The notes below the pieces were generated by a model. It saw only the letters and a program-made list of their open reading frames with translations, searched no databases and was not told where the DNA came from. The translations under genes and the position numbers were made by a program. Below, one piece after another: positions 19,466 to 30,273 of a stretch of DNA of 47,705 bases (positions are counted from its first letter, which is position 1; every line of letters begins with the position of its first letter). The stretch is from Desulfovibrio sp. (GTDB taxonomy: Bacteria; Desulfobacterota; Desulfovibrionia; Desulfovibrionales; Desulfovibrionaceae): the NCBI RefSeq assembly GCF_014803725.1, contig NZ_JAAVBE010000006.1, positions 43,760-91,464 of the forward strand, written 5' to 3'.

Positions 19466-20395
19466 TCACTCCACCTGCTGGATGCCGTCGAGCTTCCACG
19501 TACCGTTGGCGCCCTCGCGCAGGAAGTGCCAGACCTCGCGCGCGGAGGAGGGGGCGTCCTGGTCGGGGCGCTCGCGCAGGAGCACGTCGAAGAACACCTG
19601 GGCGCGCTGGTCGTCGCCCTCGTTTTCGGCGCCGAGCAACTGGGCGTTGACGAGCATGATCTCGGTCTTGCCCGGGTTCGGGTCGCTTGCCATCTGTTCC
19701 CGCAGGGCCTCCATGACCGCCGGCGTGGCGAACTGGGCGATGTCGTCGAGGTCGCGGCGGTCCCAGGCCTGCTGCATGCGCGTATATGCCATCTTGGCGC
19801 CGCGCAGGAATTCCTCGGCATCAAAGCCCGCGGGCACATCCACGGCCGGTTCCGCCGCCGGGGGCTGGCTGCCCTGGCCGGTGAGGTTGCGGAGGGCGTC
19901 CCACCCGGAAGCCTGGGTGTTGCTGCGCGCGAAGGGCTGGTTGGGGCTGTCGTTGGTCAGGTCCTGACGGCCGGCGCCGAAAAGGCCGCCCGCCGGGGCC
20001 GGCTCCTGCGACTGGCGTTGCCGGAAGCGCGCAAAGAGCTTGAGGCCCACATAGATGAGCAGGCCGATGAGGAGGATATCCAGGATGCCGCCACCGCCGC
20101 CGAGGCCGTTGCCCGAGAGCAGGGAGCCGAGCAGGGTACCGGCCAGAAGGCCCCCGAAGAGGCCCCCCATGCCGCCGAACATGCCGGGGCGCTGCGCTGT
20201 CGCCTGGGCGTTGCGGGCGTTGGCCGCGGGCGCCTGCTGGCGCATGGCCGGCCGCTGCGCGGGCGTGCTCATGTAGGGCCGGCTGCCGAACGAGCGGCCG
20301 CCGCCCATGCGGGCGGCCTCGGCAGAATCGGGCAGGGCGAGCGCGAAAGCGGCAAGGAGGATGACAAGGGCTGCGAAAAGGGCGCTGATCTTCAT
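19466..20395 (-). CDS. Tim44-like domain membrane protein
   Basis: This 309-residue protein has an N-terminal signal peptide (LFAALVILLAAFALALPDSAEA), a Gly/Met/Gln-rich low-complexity stretch (about 50-100), and a membrane segment ILDILLIGLLIYVGLKLFARF (about 104-124). Its C-terminal half (about 180-309) is a Tim44-like alpha/beta domain (FLRGAKMAYTRMQQAWDRRDLDDIAQFATPAV is its start, shown in part). Mitochondrial Tim44 tethers Hsp70 to the import channel; the bacterial function is not settled. A promoter lies about 60 bases upstream and a terminator follows, so it seems monocistronic. Confidence 0.85.
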   Translation of the reverse strand: MKISALFAALVILLAAFALALPDSAEAARMGGGRSFGSRPYMSTPAQRPAMRQQAPAANARNAQATAQRPGMFGGMGGLFGGLLAGTLLGSLLSGNGLGGGGGILDILLIGLLIYVGLKLFARFRQRQSQEPAPAGGLFGAGRQDLTNDSPNQPFARSNTQASGWDALRNLTGQGSQPPAAEPAVDVPAGFDAEEFLRGAKMAYTRMQQAWDRRDLDDIAQFATPAVMEALREQMASDPNPGKTEIMLVNAQLLGAENEGDDQRAQVFFDVLLRERPDQDAPSSAREVWHFLREGANGTWKLDGIQQVE

Positions 20396-20452
20396 GGCAA
20401 CTCCGGTTGCGGCTGAACCCCGGCGCGGGGCTGTTCTGCGTCACTTCAGGTA

Positions 20453-20480
20453 TTTATAGGGATTTTGGAGAAAAAGGCAA
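20453..20480 (-). promoter_or_regulatory. Promoter of the Tim44-domain gene
   Basis: Reading leftward, TTGCCT is followed after 16 bases by TATAAA. It lies about 60 bases before the start codon, in a locally AT-rich stretch. Confidence 0.55.
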
Positions 20481-20544
20481 GATACAGGCGACCAGCCCCC
20501 CGCCCGTGCCCTCCGGGGCCCTCCCGGGCCTCTGTCCCGGCCGC

Positions 20545-21912
20545 TCAGCTCCGGCGCGGCAGATTTTTCTGCCGGCCGCGCGCGATACCCATCTCCCCGG
20601 CGGGCACATCCCTGGTGATGACCGAGCCCGCGCCCACGAGCGCGCCCGCGCCCACCTCCACGGGCGCCACGAGCGCCGTATTGCTGCCGATGAAGGCATG
20701 CGCGCCGATGACCGTGCGGTGCTTGTGCACGCCGTCATAATTGCAGGTGATGGTACCCGCGCCGATATTGGCGGCCGCGCCTATCTCGGCGTCCCCGAGG
20801 TAGCTCAGGTGGTTGGCCTTGGCGCCGCGGCCGAGGCGGGCGTTTTTGAGCTCCACAAAATTGCCCACATGGGAGTCGGGCTCGAGCAGCGCACCGGGCC
20901 GGAGGCGCGCGAATGGCCCCACGATGCTGCCCTCGCCGGCCTCAGCATGCTCAAGATGCGAGAAAGAGCGGATCTGCGCGCCGCTTTTCACCGTGCTGCC
21001 CCTGACCACGCAGTGGGACTCGATGCGCGCCCCTGCCTCCACGCGCGAACGGCCGTAAATCTCGCAGGGGCCGGTGAGCTCGGCGCCGGGCGCGACCTCG
21101 GCGAAAGGCCCCACGCGCACGAGCCCGGGCGCGTGCAGGGTGACGCCGCCTTCAAGCAGCCGCGCGACGATGCGGGCGCGCAACAGTTCTTCCATGCGGG
21201 CGAGCTCGGCCGGGGAATTGACGCCCAACAGGCTTTCGTCCGCGCCGCAGTTGACACCGCGCACGGTGAGGCCTTCCTCGATGCCCAGGGCCACGAGGTC
21301 GGTGATATAGTATTCGCCGCTCTTGTTGTCGTTGTTGATGCGCGGCAGCAGCCGCGCCACCGCCTCCACATCCAGAAAATACAGGCCGGCGTTGACCTCG
21401 CCCGTGTCCTCGCCGTGGAGGGCCGGGTCGAAATCCCTGGCTTCCACGATGGCGGCCACATTACCGCCCCGGCGCACCACGCGGCCGTAAGCCCCGGCGT
21501 CGTCCAGCGAGAGCGAGGCGAAGGCGATGGGCGCGCCCCCGGCCGCGGCGAGGAAGCGGGCCACGATGTCAGCGGTGAGCAGCGGCACATCCCCGTTCAC
21601 CACGAGCACATGCGTCGCGCCGTGCTCCTGAAGGGTGGGGAGGGCCGTGGCAAGCGCGTGGCCCGTGCCGAGCTGCTGCGCCTGCGTGATCGTCGCCAGG
21701 TCGGGAAAGGCGCTTTCCACCTCGGCCGCGCCGTGGCCCACAACCGCCCAAATGCCCCCCGCGTCGTCCGCCTCCGAAAAGAGCGGGCGCAGGGCGGCGA
21801 GCACATAGGCGAGCATGGGCTCGGCCAGAAGCTCCTGGAGCACCTTGGGGCGCGGCGAGCGCATGCGGGTGCCTTTGCCGGCGGCGAGGATGAGGGCGGC
21901 GGGCTTAGCCAT
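20545..21912 (-). CDS. glmU: Bifunctional GlcNAc-1-P uridylyltransferase / GlcN-1-P acetyltransferase
   Basis: This 455-residue enzyme makes UDP-GlcNAc, the precursor of peptidoglycan and lipopolysaccharide. The N-terminal nucleotidyltransferase has LILAAGKGTRMRSPRPKVLQ (about 7-26) and the metal-binding NGDVPLL segment. The C-terminal left-handed beta-helix (about 250-450) has hexapeptide repeats and the acetyltransferase site ANHLSYLGDAEIG followed by NIGAGTITCNYDG. AAAGGAGG precedes the ATG. It feeds the pathway encoded by the dcw cluster at the right of the window. It is not linked to glmS or glmM here. Confidence 0.97.
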   Translation of the reverse strand: MAKPAALILAAGKGTRMRSPRPKVLQELLAEPMLAYVLAALRPLFSEADDAGGIWAVVGHGAAEVESAFPDLATITQAQQLGTGHALATALPTLQEHGATHVLVVNGDVPLLTADIVARFLAAAGGAPIAFASLSLDDAGAYGRVVRRGGNVAAIVEARDFDPALHGEDTGEVNAGLYFLDVEAVARLLPRINNDNKSGEYYITDLVALGIEEGLTVRGVNCGADESLLGVNSPAELARMEELLRARIVARLLEGGVTLHAPGLVRVGPFAEVAPGAELTGPCEIYGRSRVEAGARIESHCVVRGSTVKSGAQIRSFSHLEHAEAGEGSIVGPFARLRPGALLEPDSHVGNFVELKNARLGRGAKANHLSYLGDAEIGAAANIGAGTITCNYDGVHKHRTVIGAHAFIGSNTALVAPVEVGAGALVGAGSVITRDVPAGEMGIARGRQKNLPRRS

Positions 21913-22223
21913 GGGGCCTCCTTTGCTGTTTCATCGCCGCATCCATAGCCCCAAGGGCGGCAAACGGCAAGCGCGGGGGCGTCCCTGCAAATCTTTCGGA
22001 CAGCCGCCGGGAACGGCGCCAAAGGGCGGCCTGGGAAGAAGAAAAATGAAAAATTTTTTGCGCGCACCCCTTTTCAAGCGCGAAGCATGACTTATCTCTT
22101 GCCCGTGCGGAGCTCACTCGCGGCTCCGTAGCGGCCCGCAACGCGCAATCAGCGGCGCGTCCGTGGCAACGGCCGCCGTTTCGCCCCCCATGGGCCATAA
22201 CACCCTTTCCTGGAGGATATGCA
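21913..22223. other. 311-bp divergent intergenic region, glmU / groES
   Basis: No gene is apparent. It contains an AT-rich stretch (22042-22058), a CTTGAAA-like element on the leftward strand near 22070, a short inverted repeat CGGAGC...GCTCCG at about 22109-22128, and a heat-shock-like element just before groES. No CIRCE repeat (TTAGCACTC-N9-GAGTGCTAA) is present. Confidence 0.5.
22163..22191 (+). promoter_or_regulatory. Candidate heat-shock promoter of groES-groEL
   Basis: GTGGCAA is followed after 16 bases by CCCCAT, a sigma-32 -10-like element, 33 bases before the groES start. The -35 half is poor. The resemblance to the dnaK element (GTGGAA...GTTT...CCCCAT) is the main support. Confidence 0.3.
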
Positions 22224-22511
22224 ATGAAGCTCAAACCCCTCAATGACCGTGTTCTGGTCAAGCGTCTTGAATCCGAGGAAAAGACCGCCGGCGGTCTGTA
22301 CATTCCCGATACCGCCAAGGAAAAGCCCTCCAAGGGGCAGGTCGTGGCCGTGGGCCCCGGCAAGATGGATGAGAACGGCAAGCGCATCCCCATGGCCGTC
22401 AAGCCGGGCGACGAAGTGCTCTTCAACAAGTATGCGGGCACCGAAGTCAAGCTGGACAACGTGGATCATCTCGTCATGCGCGAGGAAGATATCCTCGCCA
22501 TCATCGACTAA
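22224..22511 (+). CDS. groES: Co-chaperonin GroES
   Basis: This 95-residue cytoplasmic co-chaperonin forms the heptameric lid of GroEL. It shows the usual start [14 protein letters not shown], the mobile loop [18 protein letters not shown], and the C-terminal [27 protein letters not shown] precedes the ATG. groEL starts 77 bases later, as in the normal groESL operon. Confidence 0.98.
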   Translation: MKLKPLNDRVLVKRLESEEKTAGGLYIPDTAKEKPSKGQVVAVGPGKMDENGKRIPMAVKPGDEVLFNKYAGTEVKLDNVDHLVMREEDILAIID

Positions 22512-22573
22512 GCGGCCGGCCGCCCGCCATGGGCGCCGGATATAGTCTGTTTATCCCCCCAGTTCGCATATAA

Positions 22574-24235
<1,662 letters not shown>

Positions 24236-24270
24236 ACCGAATGCCCGCGCCCCAAGGGGTGTGAAAGCTG

Positions 24271-24313
24271 AACACAAAAGGCCCTCCGGCACTGCCGGGG
24301 GGTCTTTTGTGTT
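24271..24313. terminator. Terminator after groEL
   Basis: AACACAAAAGGCCC-TCCGGCA pairs with TGCCGG-GGGGTCTTTTGTGTT in a long stem with small mismatches, 35 bases after the groEL stop. The A and T runs inside the stem make it usable in either direction. Confidence 0.85.
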
Positions 24314-24369
24314 GCGGCGCGGCATGGGATATACAGCGGGAATGCAGTCAGCAGCGGAGGAAGGGAACA

Positions 24370-25224
24370 GTGGGAAAACTTCTTGAGCGCCGCAAGGCCG
24401 TGAGCCATTTTGAGAAGCTGCCGGGGAGCGGCTCCATCGAGCATTGCACCATGAGCAGCGACATACTGGGAGAAAACAAGGAGTTTTCGGTCTACCTGCC
24501 TTCAGGATACGAGGAGAGCGCGGGGCAATATCCCGTGCTCTACCTGCTGCATCCGGCCGGGGGCACGCATGAGACGTGGATAAAGCAGGGCCAGTTGCCG
24601 CAGGTGGCCGACGACGCCATCCGCTCCGGCATGGCTTTGCCCATGATCATCGTGCTGCCGGACGGCAGCGGCGTTGAGGAGTCCCGTCTTGGCAGGCGCC
24701 TGGGCTTTTTCTCCGTGCCGGGCTGGGACTATGAAGCCTTTTTCCGCCAGGAACTGCTCGCGCTCATCGACGCGGCCTACCGAACCCGGGCGGACAGAAG
24801 AGCCCGTGCCATCACGGGCGCCTCCATGGGCGGCGAGGCCGCCATCGCCTACGCGCAAAAAAACCCGGGTCTCTTTGGCGCGGCCTGCGCGCTGAGCGGC
24901 CTTGTGGGCCACCCGGAGCAGAGCCGCATGGCGCACACCGACAAGGACTATGCGGCCTCGCTGCTGGCCAACGATCCCCTGGCCTTTGTGAAAAGCGCAG
25001 GCCCCGATGCCGTGGAAAGATTGAAAACCGTCCGTTGGTACGCGGACTGCGGCGACTGCGACTACTTTTATGAAGGCAATGCGGAGTTCTTCCTCGCCAT
25101 GAAGGCCAAGGGCATCCCGCTGGCCTACAGGATGCGCAGCGGCACCCACAACTGGTATTACTGGGTCACGGGGCTTGCGCCCATCCTCCAGTTTTTGTCC
25201 GTCGGCTTTGCCGCCGGGGCGTGA
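24370..25224 (+). CDS. Esterase, alpha/beta hydrolase (esterase D / feruloyl-esterase type)
   Basis: This 284-residue hydrolase has the oxyanion-hole strand YPVLYLLHPAGGTHETW, the nucleophile elbow GASMGGEAA (serine near 155), a likely acidic residue in DCGDCDYFY, and the late histidine in GTHNWYYW, which together suggest a Ser-Asp-His triad. The family includes S-formylglutathione hydrolases, feruloyl esterases and mycolyltransferase-like enzymes. No signal peptide is seen, so it is probably cytoplasmic. The GTG at 24370 follows GGAGGAAGGG; the earlier ATG at 24307 lies inside the groEL terminator. Substrate unknown. Confidence 0.8.
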   Translation: MGKLLERRKAVSHFEKLPGSGSIEHCTMSSDILGENKEFSVYLPSGYEESAGQYPVLYLLHPAGGTHETWIKQGQLPQVADDAIRSGMALPMIIVLPDGSGVEESRLGRRLGFFSVPGWDYEAFFRQELLALIDAAYRTRADRRARAITGASMGGEAAIAYAQKNPGLFGAACALSGLVGHPEQSRMAHTDKDYAASLLANDPLAFVKSAGPDAVERLKTVRWYADCGDCDYFYEGNAEFFLAMKAKGIPLAYRMRSGTHNWYYWVTGLAPILQFLSVGFAAGA

Positions 25225-25252
25225 GGCGCCTTGCGCACGGCGGATGCGTGGA

Positions 25253-25277
25253 GGGCGCGGGCACGCGTGCCGCGCCC
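25253..25277 (+). terminator. Possible terminator of the esterase gene
   Basis: GGGCGCGGGCAC and GTGCCGCGCCC form a GC-rich stem with one bulged base, followed by GGTCTCTTT. It is about 30 bases past the esterase stop. The U tail is poor. Confidence 0.4.
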
Positions 25278-25312
25278 GGTCTCTTTCGTGGCAGGTGGTG
25301 CGGCTTGCGCCG

Positions 25313-26224
25313 CTATTCGCTGTAGATGGTGAGGTAGAGATCGCCCTGCCACGGGCCCACGCGCTTGCCGAGGCCCTTGAGGCGCACGGGCTTGCCGGGC
25401 GTGAAATCCTGCGGCAGGGTCACTTCCACGGTGTGCAGCTCGTCGGAAAGGCCGCGCCGTATCTGGAGGCGGATGCGCCGCCCCGGGGCGAGATGCGCGG
25501 CCGGCAGGCGCAGGCTTTGCTCCTCGTCGATCTGGCGCCGGAGCCAGTCCTTGACAACGCCGGTGACGCCCTTGTTGAGGTCGCGGTTCCAGTTGGGCGT
25601 GCCCCAGGCGATATTGCCCTGATGCAGCCTGGTGTTCTGCCTGGGCGGCGCTTCCTTGCGCGGCGGCGGCTCGCGCCGGGGCTGCCGGGCCTGGGCCTGC
25701 CGCGGCTGGGCCTGCCGCGGCCCCTCGTCCTGCGAGGGTCTTGGGCCGGTCTGCTGGCGGTTGAGCTCGCTGTAAATGTCTTCAAACACCCGGCGCGCAA
25801 AGGGGTCATTGAGCAGGTCGCGGAGCACGTCCTGCTCGGCATAGGCCTTTTGCGCCCGCTCGCCCTCGCGGTTGTGGGCTGTCTGTTCGGCCCCGCTCTG
25901 CGGCTCTTCCGCGCCGGCCTCCGCCCCGCCCTGGCGCGCGCTCCGGGCGGCATCCCCTTCGGTGGCGCCTGTCGCCTTCTTCTGCGCTTCCGCGGCGCGC
26001 CGCGCGTCCTCCTCGGGCTTGAGCAGGGCCGTAAGCGCCACATAGGCCTCGTTGAGCAGCTGGAACTGCCGTCCGGCTTCGGGATTGCCCGGGTTGAGGT
26101 CCGGGTGCAGCTCAAAGGCGCGGCGCCTGTAGGCGCGCTTGACCGCCTGAAGGTCCGCGCCTTTTTCGAGGCGCAGGACCTCGTAGCATTCCTTGAGTGA
26201 GAGCTGGCGGGACGGTCGGCGCAT
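25313..26224 (-). CDS. J-domain protein (DnaJ/CbpA-like), atypical linker
   Basis: This 303-residue protein has an N-terminal J-domain (about 10-70) with the HPD motif at 40-42, which stimulates the DnaK ATPase. There is no Cys-rich zinc domain. A long low-complexity linker (about 75-200), rich in Ala, Glu, Gln, Arg and Pro, replaces the usual G/F region, with QPRQAQARQPRREPPPRK as an example. The last 80 residues (RIRLQIRRGLSDELHTVEVTLPQDF onward, in part) resemble the DnaJ C-terminal beta domain. The gene follows the Cys-cluster gene by 33 bases and is probably co-transcribed. It may serve the DnaK encoded 20 kb away, but this is inferred. Confidence 0.85.
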   Translation of the reverse strand: MRRPSRQLSLKECYEVLRLEKGADLQAVKRAYRRRAFELHPDLNPGNPEAGRQFQLLNEAYVALTALLKPEEDARRAAEAQKKATGATEGDAARSARQGGAEAGAEEPQSGAEQTAHNREGERAQKAYAEQDVLRDLLNDPFARRVFEDIYSELNRQQTGPRPSQDEGPRQAQPRQAQARQPRREPPPRKEAPPRQNTRLHQGNIAWGTPNWNRDLNKGVTGVVKDWLRRQIDEEQSLRLPAAHLAPGRRIRLQIRRGLSDELHTVEVTLPQDFTPGKPVRLKGLGKRVGPWQGDLYLTIYSE

Positions 26225-26257
26225 GGCGTTCAGGGTTTTGGCTTGTGCCGGAAAAGG

Positions 26258-26710
26258 TCAGGGAAGGACAAGGGCATTGGCCTCGCGGGCCGGGTCGCTG
26301 GCGAGGAGGCCCTGCTCCTTCAGATAGGCCCGGCCGGCGCGGGCGAAGTCGGCATGGACCGCTTCCGGGTCGATGCCGGGGCAAAATTCCTTGGCCATGG
26401 CGAGGCTCGCCGGGTCTTCGATATTGCCGCGGAAAAAGGGCCACGCGCGACAGATGGAGGGCTTGCCCTCATGCACGGCGCAGCCTTTGCCCTCAAGGAA
26501 GAAGATGCAGCGGCCGTCTTCGCCGTTGCGGATCTTGAGCTTGCCGCCAGACATCTCGCCGTAGCGCTCTGCCACCACTTCGGCGGCGAGCCCGAGAAAG
26601 GCCGCGAGCCGCGCAAGGTCAGCCGGGCTCACGACGATGCCGCCGCGCCCCTCGCAGCAGTGGCCGCACTGGCGGCAATGGAAGAGGGAATCGGCGTCGG
26701 GCTCGGGCAT
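26258..26710 (-). CDS. YkgJ-family cysteine cluster protein
   Basis: This 150-residue soluble protein carries the family pattern CRQCGHCC near residue 12, then GRCIFFLEGKGCAVHEGKPSIC with a following RAWPFF. The cysteines probably bind an Fe-S cluster or zinc; the function of the family is not settled. The ATG at 26710 follows GTGAGGT and places the first Cys pair near the N-terminus; an ATG at 26743 would add only 11 unconserved residues. The J-domain protein gene follows on the same strand. Confidence 0.8.
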   Translation of the reverse strand: MPEPDADSLFHCRQCGHCCEGRGGIVVSPADLARLAAFLGLAAEVVAERYGEMSGGKLKIRNGEDGRCIFFLEGKGCAVHEGKPSICRAWPFFRGNIEDPASLAMAKEFCPGIDPEAVHADFARAGRAYLKEQGLLASDPAREANALVLP

Positions 26711-26921
26711 GACATACCTCACGGAAAGTGCGGGGCCGGCCATGCGGCCGGCGTGCCCGCGGTTCGGGCGAGTCTAGCCGCGTCTGGCAAAACATACAAG
26801 CCCGCAAAAGACGCCCTGCCCGAAATTGACCGTGCGCCCCGGGATTTGTACCATTGCCGGAGGCTTCCCGCAGACCGGGACAAAGTGTGCCCCGGCAGCC
26901 CCGCAGTTTTTCGGAGGCGGC

Positions 26922-28058
26922 ATGAGCAGCGTCGGCAGCCGGTTCTTCGCGCTGGTGAAAGCCATGGCGCCCGCCAACTTCGCCATGGTCATGTCCACCG
27001 GCATCCTGTCCCTGGCGCTCATGCGGCTGGGCTGCCCCTGGGGCGCGCGCCTCCTGCACGGCGTCAACGCGTGCCTGTACGCGGCCCTGTGGGGCCTGCT
27101 CCTCCTCCGGCTTCTCCGCTCTCCGGGCGCCGTTGCCGCGGACTTCACGAGCCACCTCCGGGGTCCGGGCTTTCTCACCATCGTGGCCGCGACGGCCATT
27201 TTCGGAACGCAATCCGTGGTGCTCGCGCGCGACCCCACGGCCGGCGCGTGGCTCTTCTGCCTCGCGTCTCTGTGCTGGGTCATCATCCTCTGGGGCGTAT
27301 TTTTCGCCATTTTCACGCGCGCGGCCAAGCCCCCGCTCGCCTGCGGCGTCAACGGCACATGGCTTCTGGCCACGGTGAGCACCGAATCCCTCGTCATTCT
27401 CGGCGCGGCCCTTGGCACGCCGCAAGGCTGGGACGCGGATAGCGTGTATTTCGGCCTCTGCGCGCTGTTCCTCGTCGGCGTCATGCTCTATATCTTCGTC
27501 ATCGTGGGCATTTTTCTCCGCTTCTGCTTCACGGACATGACCGCCGGCGATTCCGAGCCCACCTATTGGATCAACGCCAGCGCCGCTGCCTCCACGGCCC
27601 TCGCCGGCACGGCGCTCATGGGGCGCGCCGCGGCCGCCCCGCTGCTGGGGCTGTTCCAGCCGTATATCTCGGGCATCACGCTCCTCGCCTGGGCCACGGC
27701 CTCGTGGTGGGTGCCCATGCTCGCGCTCCTGGGTTTCTGGCGGCATTGTGTCAGGCGCTATCCCTACACGTACACCCCCACCTACTGGAGCATGGTCTTC
27801 CCGCTCGGCATGTATACGGTGTGCACCGCGGCGGTTTCTGACGCCTATGGCGTGCCGGCGCTCATGGCCGTACCCAGGGGCTTCATTTTTCTTGCGCTCG
27901 GGGCCTGGTGCCTCACGCTGGCGGGCCTTGTCCGCTCGCGCGGGCGCATCCTGCTCAGGGGGCCGGCGCCGGCGCCGCAGGGTGAGTGCAGCGTTGAAAA
28001 GGCCCCGCCGCCCGCGCACGATGCGGACAACGGGGCCGGAAGGACCGGGATGCGCTGA
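26922..28058 (+). CDS. TDT/SLAC1-family transporter (TehA-like)
   Basis: This 378-residue inner-membrane protein is largely hydrophobic, with about ten predicted helices. It begins with AMAPANFAMVMSTGILSLA, typical of the tellurite-resistance/dicarboxylate transporter (voltage-dependent anion channel) family. Helical segments continue through TESLVILGAAL, GITLLAWATASWWVPMLALLGF and YWSMVFPLGMYTVCTAAV. The family transports C4-dicarboxylates, sulfite or small anions; the substrate here is unknown, though sulfite would suit a sulfate reducer. The ATG at 26922 follows CGGAGGCGG. It converges on the glutamine synthetase gene with only 4 bases between stop codons. Confidence 0.85.
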   Translation: MSSVGSRFFALVKAMAPANFAMVMSTGILSLALMRLGCPWGARLLHGVNACLYAALWGLLLLRLLRSPGAVAADFTSHLRGPGFLTIVAATAIFGTQSVVLARDPTAGAWLFCLASLCWVIILWGVFFAIFTRAAKPPLACGVNGTWLLATVSTESLVILGAALGTPQGWDADSVYFGLCALFLVGVMLYIFVIVGIFLRFCFTDMTAGDSEPTYWINASAAASTALAGTALMGRAAAAPLLGLFQPYISGITLLAWATASWWVPMLALLGFWRHCVRRYPYTYTPTYWSMVFPLGMYTVCTAAVSDAYGVPALMAVPRGFIFLALGAWCLTLAGLVRSRGRILLRGPAPAPQGECSVEKAPPPAHDADNGAGRTGMR

Positions 28059-28062
28059 CGCC

Positions 28063-30255
28063 CTATTTGCCGAACAAGATTTCCTGGTAATTGGGGAGCG
28101 CCCAAAGGTCGTCGGCCACCATGGTCTCCAGCGTGTCCGCGTGTTCGCGCACTTCCAGCATGAGCGGGAGCACATCGTTGCAGTAGTGCTCCGCCGCGTC
28201 AAGGCCCTCGCCCCGTTCGCCGCAGGCGGCAAGCGCGGTCTCGAGCTTGGCCGTGGCGTCCTCAAGCTGGCGCAGGCTCGCGGTCACGTGCTCAAGGGTC
28301 GTGGTGCGGCACTCCATGCCGAGGTCGCGCAGGCGCCCGGCCGTGGCCGCGAGCTCGCCCTGGTAGCGCATGGCCGCAGGGAAGATGATGGTCCTCGCCA
28401 TGCGGATGACGAGGTTGGCCTCCGTGCGCACGGTCTTGCAGTACTGCTCGAGATAGATCTCCTGCCGGGCGCGCAATTCGTCGCGCCGAAGCACCGCCGC
28501 CTTTTCATAGATCCTGACCACCTCCGGGCTCGTCAGCTCCGGCAGGGCCTCGGGCGTGGTGCGCAGATCGGGCAGGCCCCGGCGGCGCGCCTCCTGGTGC
28601 CAGACATCGGAATAGCCGTCGCCGTTGAAGATGACGGCGCTGTGCTCCTCCATCACATGGGTGATGAAGGATTCCACGGCGGCGTTGAAGTCCGCGCCGG
28701 CGGCGGTCTCGCGCTCCAGCCAGTCGGCCGCGAAACCGAGGGAATCGGCCATCATCACGTTGAGCGCCGTGATGGAGCCGGCCGCGGACTGGCCCGAGCC
28801 CACCGCGCGGAACTCGAAGCGGTTGCCGGTGAAGGCCACCGGGCTCGTGCGGTTGCGGTCGCCCGGGTCGGTGGGGAGCGGCGGCAGCGTGTCCACGCCC
28901 ACGTTCATGATGCGCCGCTGCCGGCCGTTGGCCGCATCCTCGGCGCGCCCGGCGCGGAAGGCCTCGAAGACCTCGGTGAGCTGGTCGCCGAGGAAGATGG
29001 ACATGATGGCCGGCGGCGCCTCGTGCGCGCCCAGGCGGTGGTCATTGCTGGCGCTCGCCACCGTGGCCCGCAACAGGCCCCCGAACTTGTGCACCGCGCG
29101 GATCATGGCCGCGCAGAACACGAGGAACTTGGCATTGGCGTGCGGCGTTTCGCCGGGGTCGAAGAGGCTGCCGAGCTCGCTGTTGCCGAGCGAATAATTG
29201 ACATGCTTGCCCGAGCCGTTGACCCCGCTGAAGGGCTTTTCGTGGAGCAGGCACTTGAGGCCGTAGCGCTTGGCCACATTGCGCAGGGTGGACATGATGA
29301 TGTGGTTGTGGTCCACCGCGAGATTGCTCGGCTCATAGAGCGGCGCGATCTCGTACTGGCTGGGCGCGGCCTCGTTGTGGCGGGTGCGCACGGGCACGCC
29401 GAGCTTGTAGAGCTCGCGTTCCACCTCCATCATGCAGGAGAGCACGCGCTGCGGGATGACCCCGAAGTACTGGTCGCTGAATTCCTGCCCCTTGGCGGGC
29501 CTTGCGCCGAAGAGCGAGCGCCCGGCGATCTGGATGTCCGGCCGGGCGAAGTTGAAATTGTGGTCGATGAAAAAATATTCCTGCTCAAGCCCGGCATAGG
29601 AGAGGATGGGCAGATCCGCCTCGATGCCGAACAGCGCGAGCAGGCGCTGGGCCTCGCGGTTGACCGCCTGGTTGGAGCGCAAGAGCGGCGTCTTTTTGTC
29701 CAGCGCCACGCCCGTCCAGGAGAGGAACATGGTGGGGATGCACAAAAAGGTGCCGTTGGGGTTTTCCATGATATAGGCCGGGCTCGTCACGTCCCAGGCC
29801 GTGTAGCCGCGCGCCTCGAAGGTGGAGCGCAGGCCACCGGACGGGAAGGAGGAGGCGTCCGGCTCGCCACGGATGAGCATGGAACCGGAAAACTCGGCGA
29901 TGACGCCGCCCGTGCCGTCCGGCATGAGGAAGCTGTCGTGCTTTTCGGCCGTCTGCCCGGTGAGCGGGTAGAAGATGTGCGTGAAGTGGGTGGCGCCTTT
30001 CTCGATGGCCCAGTCCTTCATGACCGCGGCCACGGTGTCCGCGATGGAGGGGTCCATGCGCTCGCCGAAGGCGATGGTCTTGTGCAGCGAGCGGTAGACC
30101 TCCTTGGGCAGGCGCTCGCGCATGACGCGGTCGTTGAACACGTTGCAGCCGAAGATGTCCGTGGGCCGCGTGTCCGCGAAGTTCAGGGGCGCCACGTCCG
30201 GCTTGTAGGTGGTGATGGCCTGGATGGCGCTGTGGCGCCCGGTATTGCTGCTCAT
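28063..30255 (-). CDS. glnN: Glutamine synthetase type III
   Basis: This 730-residue enzyme makes glutamine from glutamate, ammonia and ATP in the cytoplasm. Its length and internal signatures match GSIII rather than the about 450-residue [19 protein letters not shown] near the N-terminus, [21 protein letters not shown] (in part), [13 protein letters not shown], and [16 protein letters not shown] at the ATP site. The C-terminal helical region is longer than in GSI. It follows the FKBP gene by 18 bases on the same strand, so the two may be one transcript. No GlnB-type regulator is near. Confidence 0.95.
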   Translation of the reverse strand: MSSNTGRHSAIQAITTYKPDVAPLNFADTRPTDIFGCNVFNDRVMRERLPKEVYRSLHKTIAFGERMDPSIADTVAAVMKDWAIEKGATHFTHIFYPLTGQTAEKHDSFLMPDGTGGVIAEFSGSMLIRGEPDASSFPSGGLRSTFEARGYTAWDVTSPAYIMENPNGTFLCIPTMFLSWTGVALDKKTPLLRSNQAVNREAQRLLALFGIEADLPILSYAGLEQEYFFIDHNFNFARPDIQIAGRSLFGARPAKGQEFSDQYFGVIPQRVLSCMMEVERELYKLGVPVRTRHNEAAPSQYEIAPLYEPSNLAVDHNHIIMSTLRNVAKRYGLKCLLHEKPFSGVNGSGKHVNYSLGNSELGSLFDPGETPHANAKFLVFCAAMIRAVHKFGGLLRATVASASNDHRLGAHEAPPAIMSIFLGDQLTEVFEAFRAGRAEDAANGRQRRIMNVGVDTLPPLPTDPGDRNRTSPVAFTGNRFEFRAVGSGQSAAGSITALNVMMADSLGFAADWLERETAAGADFNAAVESFITHVMEEHSAVIFNGDGYSDVWHQEARRRGLPDLRTTPEALPELTSPEVVRIYEKAAVLRRDELRARQEIYLEQYCKTVRTEANLVIRMARTIIFPAAMRYQGELAATAGRLRDLGMECRTTTLEHVTASLRQLEDATAKLETALAACGERGEGLDAAEHYCNDVLPLMLEVREHADTLETMVADDLWALPNYQEILFGK

Positions 30256-30273
30256 GGGCTTTCCGTCTTTGCG

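Noticed and set aside
22080-22223. CIRCE element before groES
   Set aside because: The TTAGCACTC-N9-GAGTGCTAA repeat is not there; only an unrelated 6-bp inverted repeat is present.
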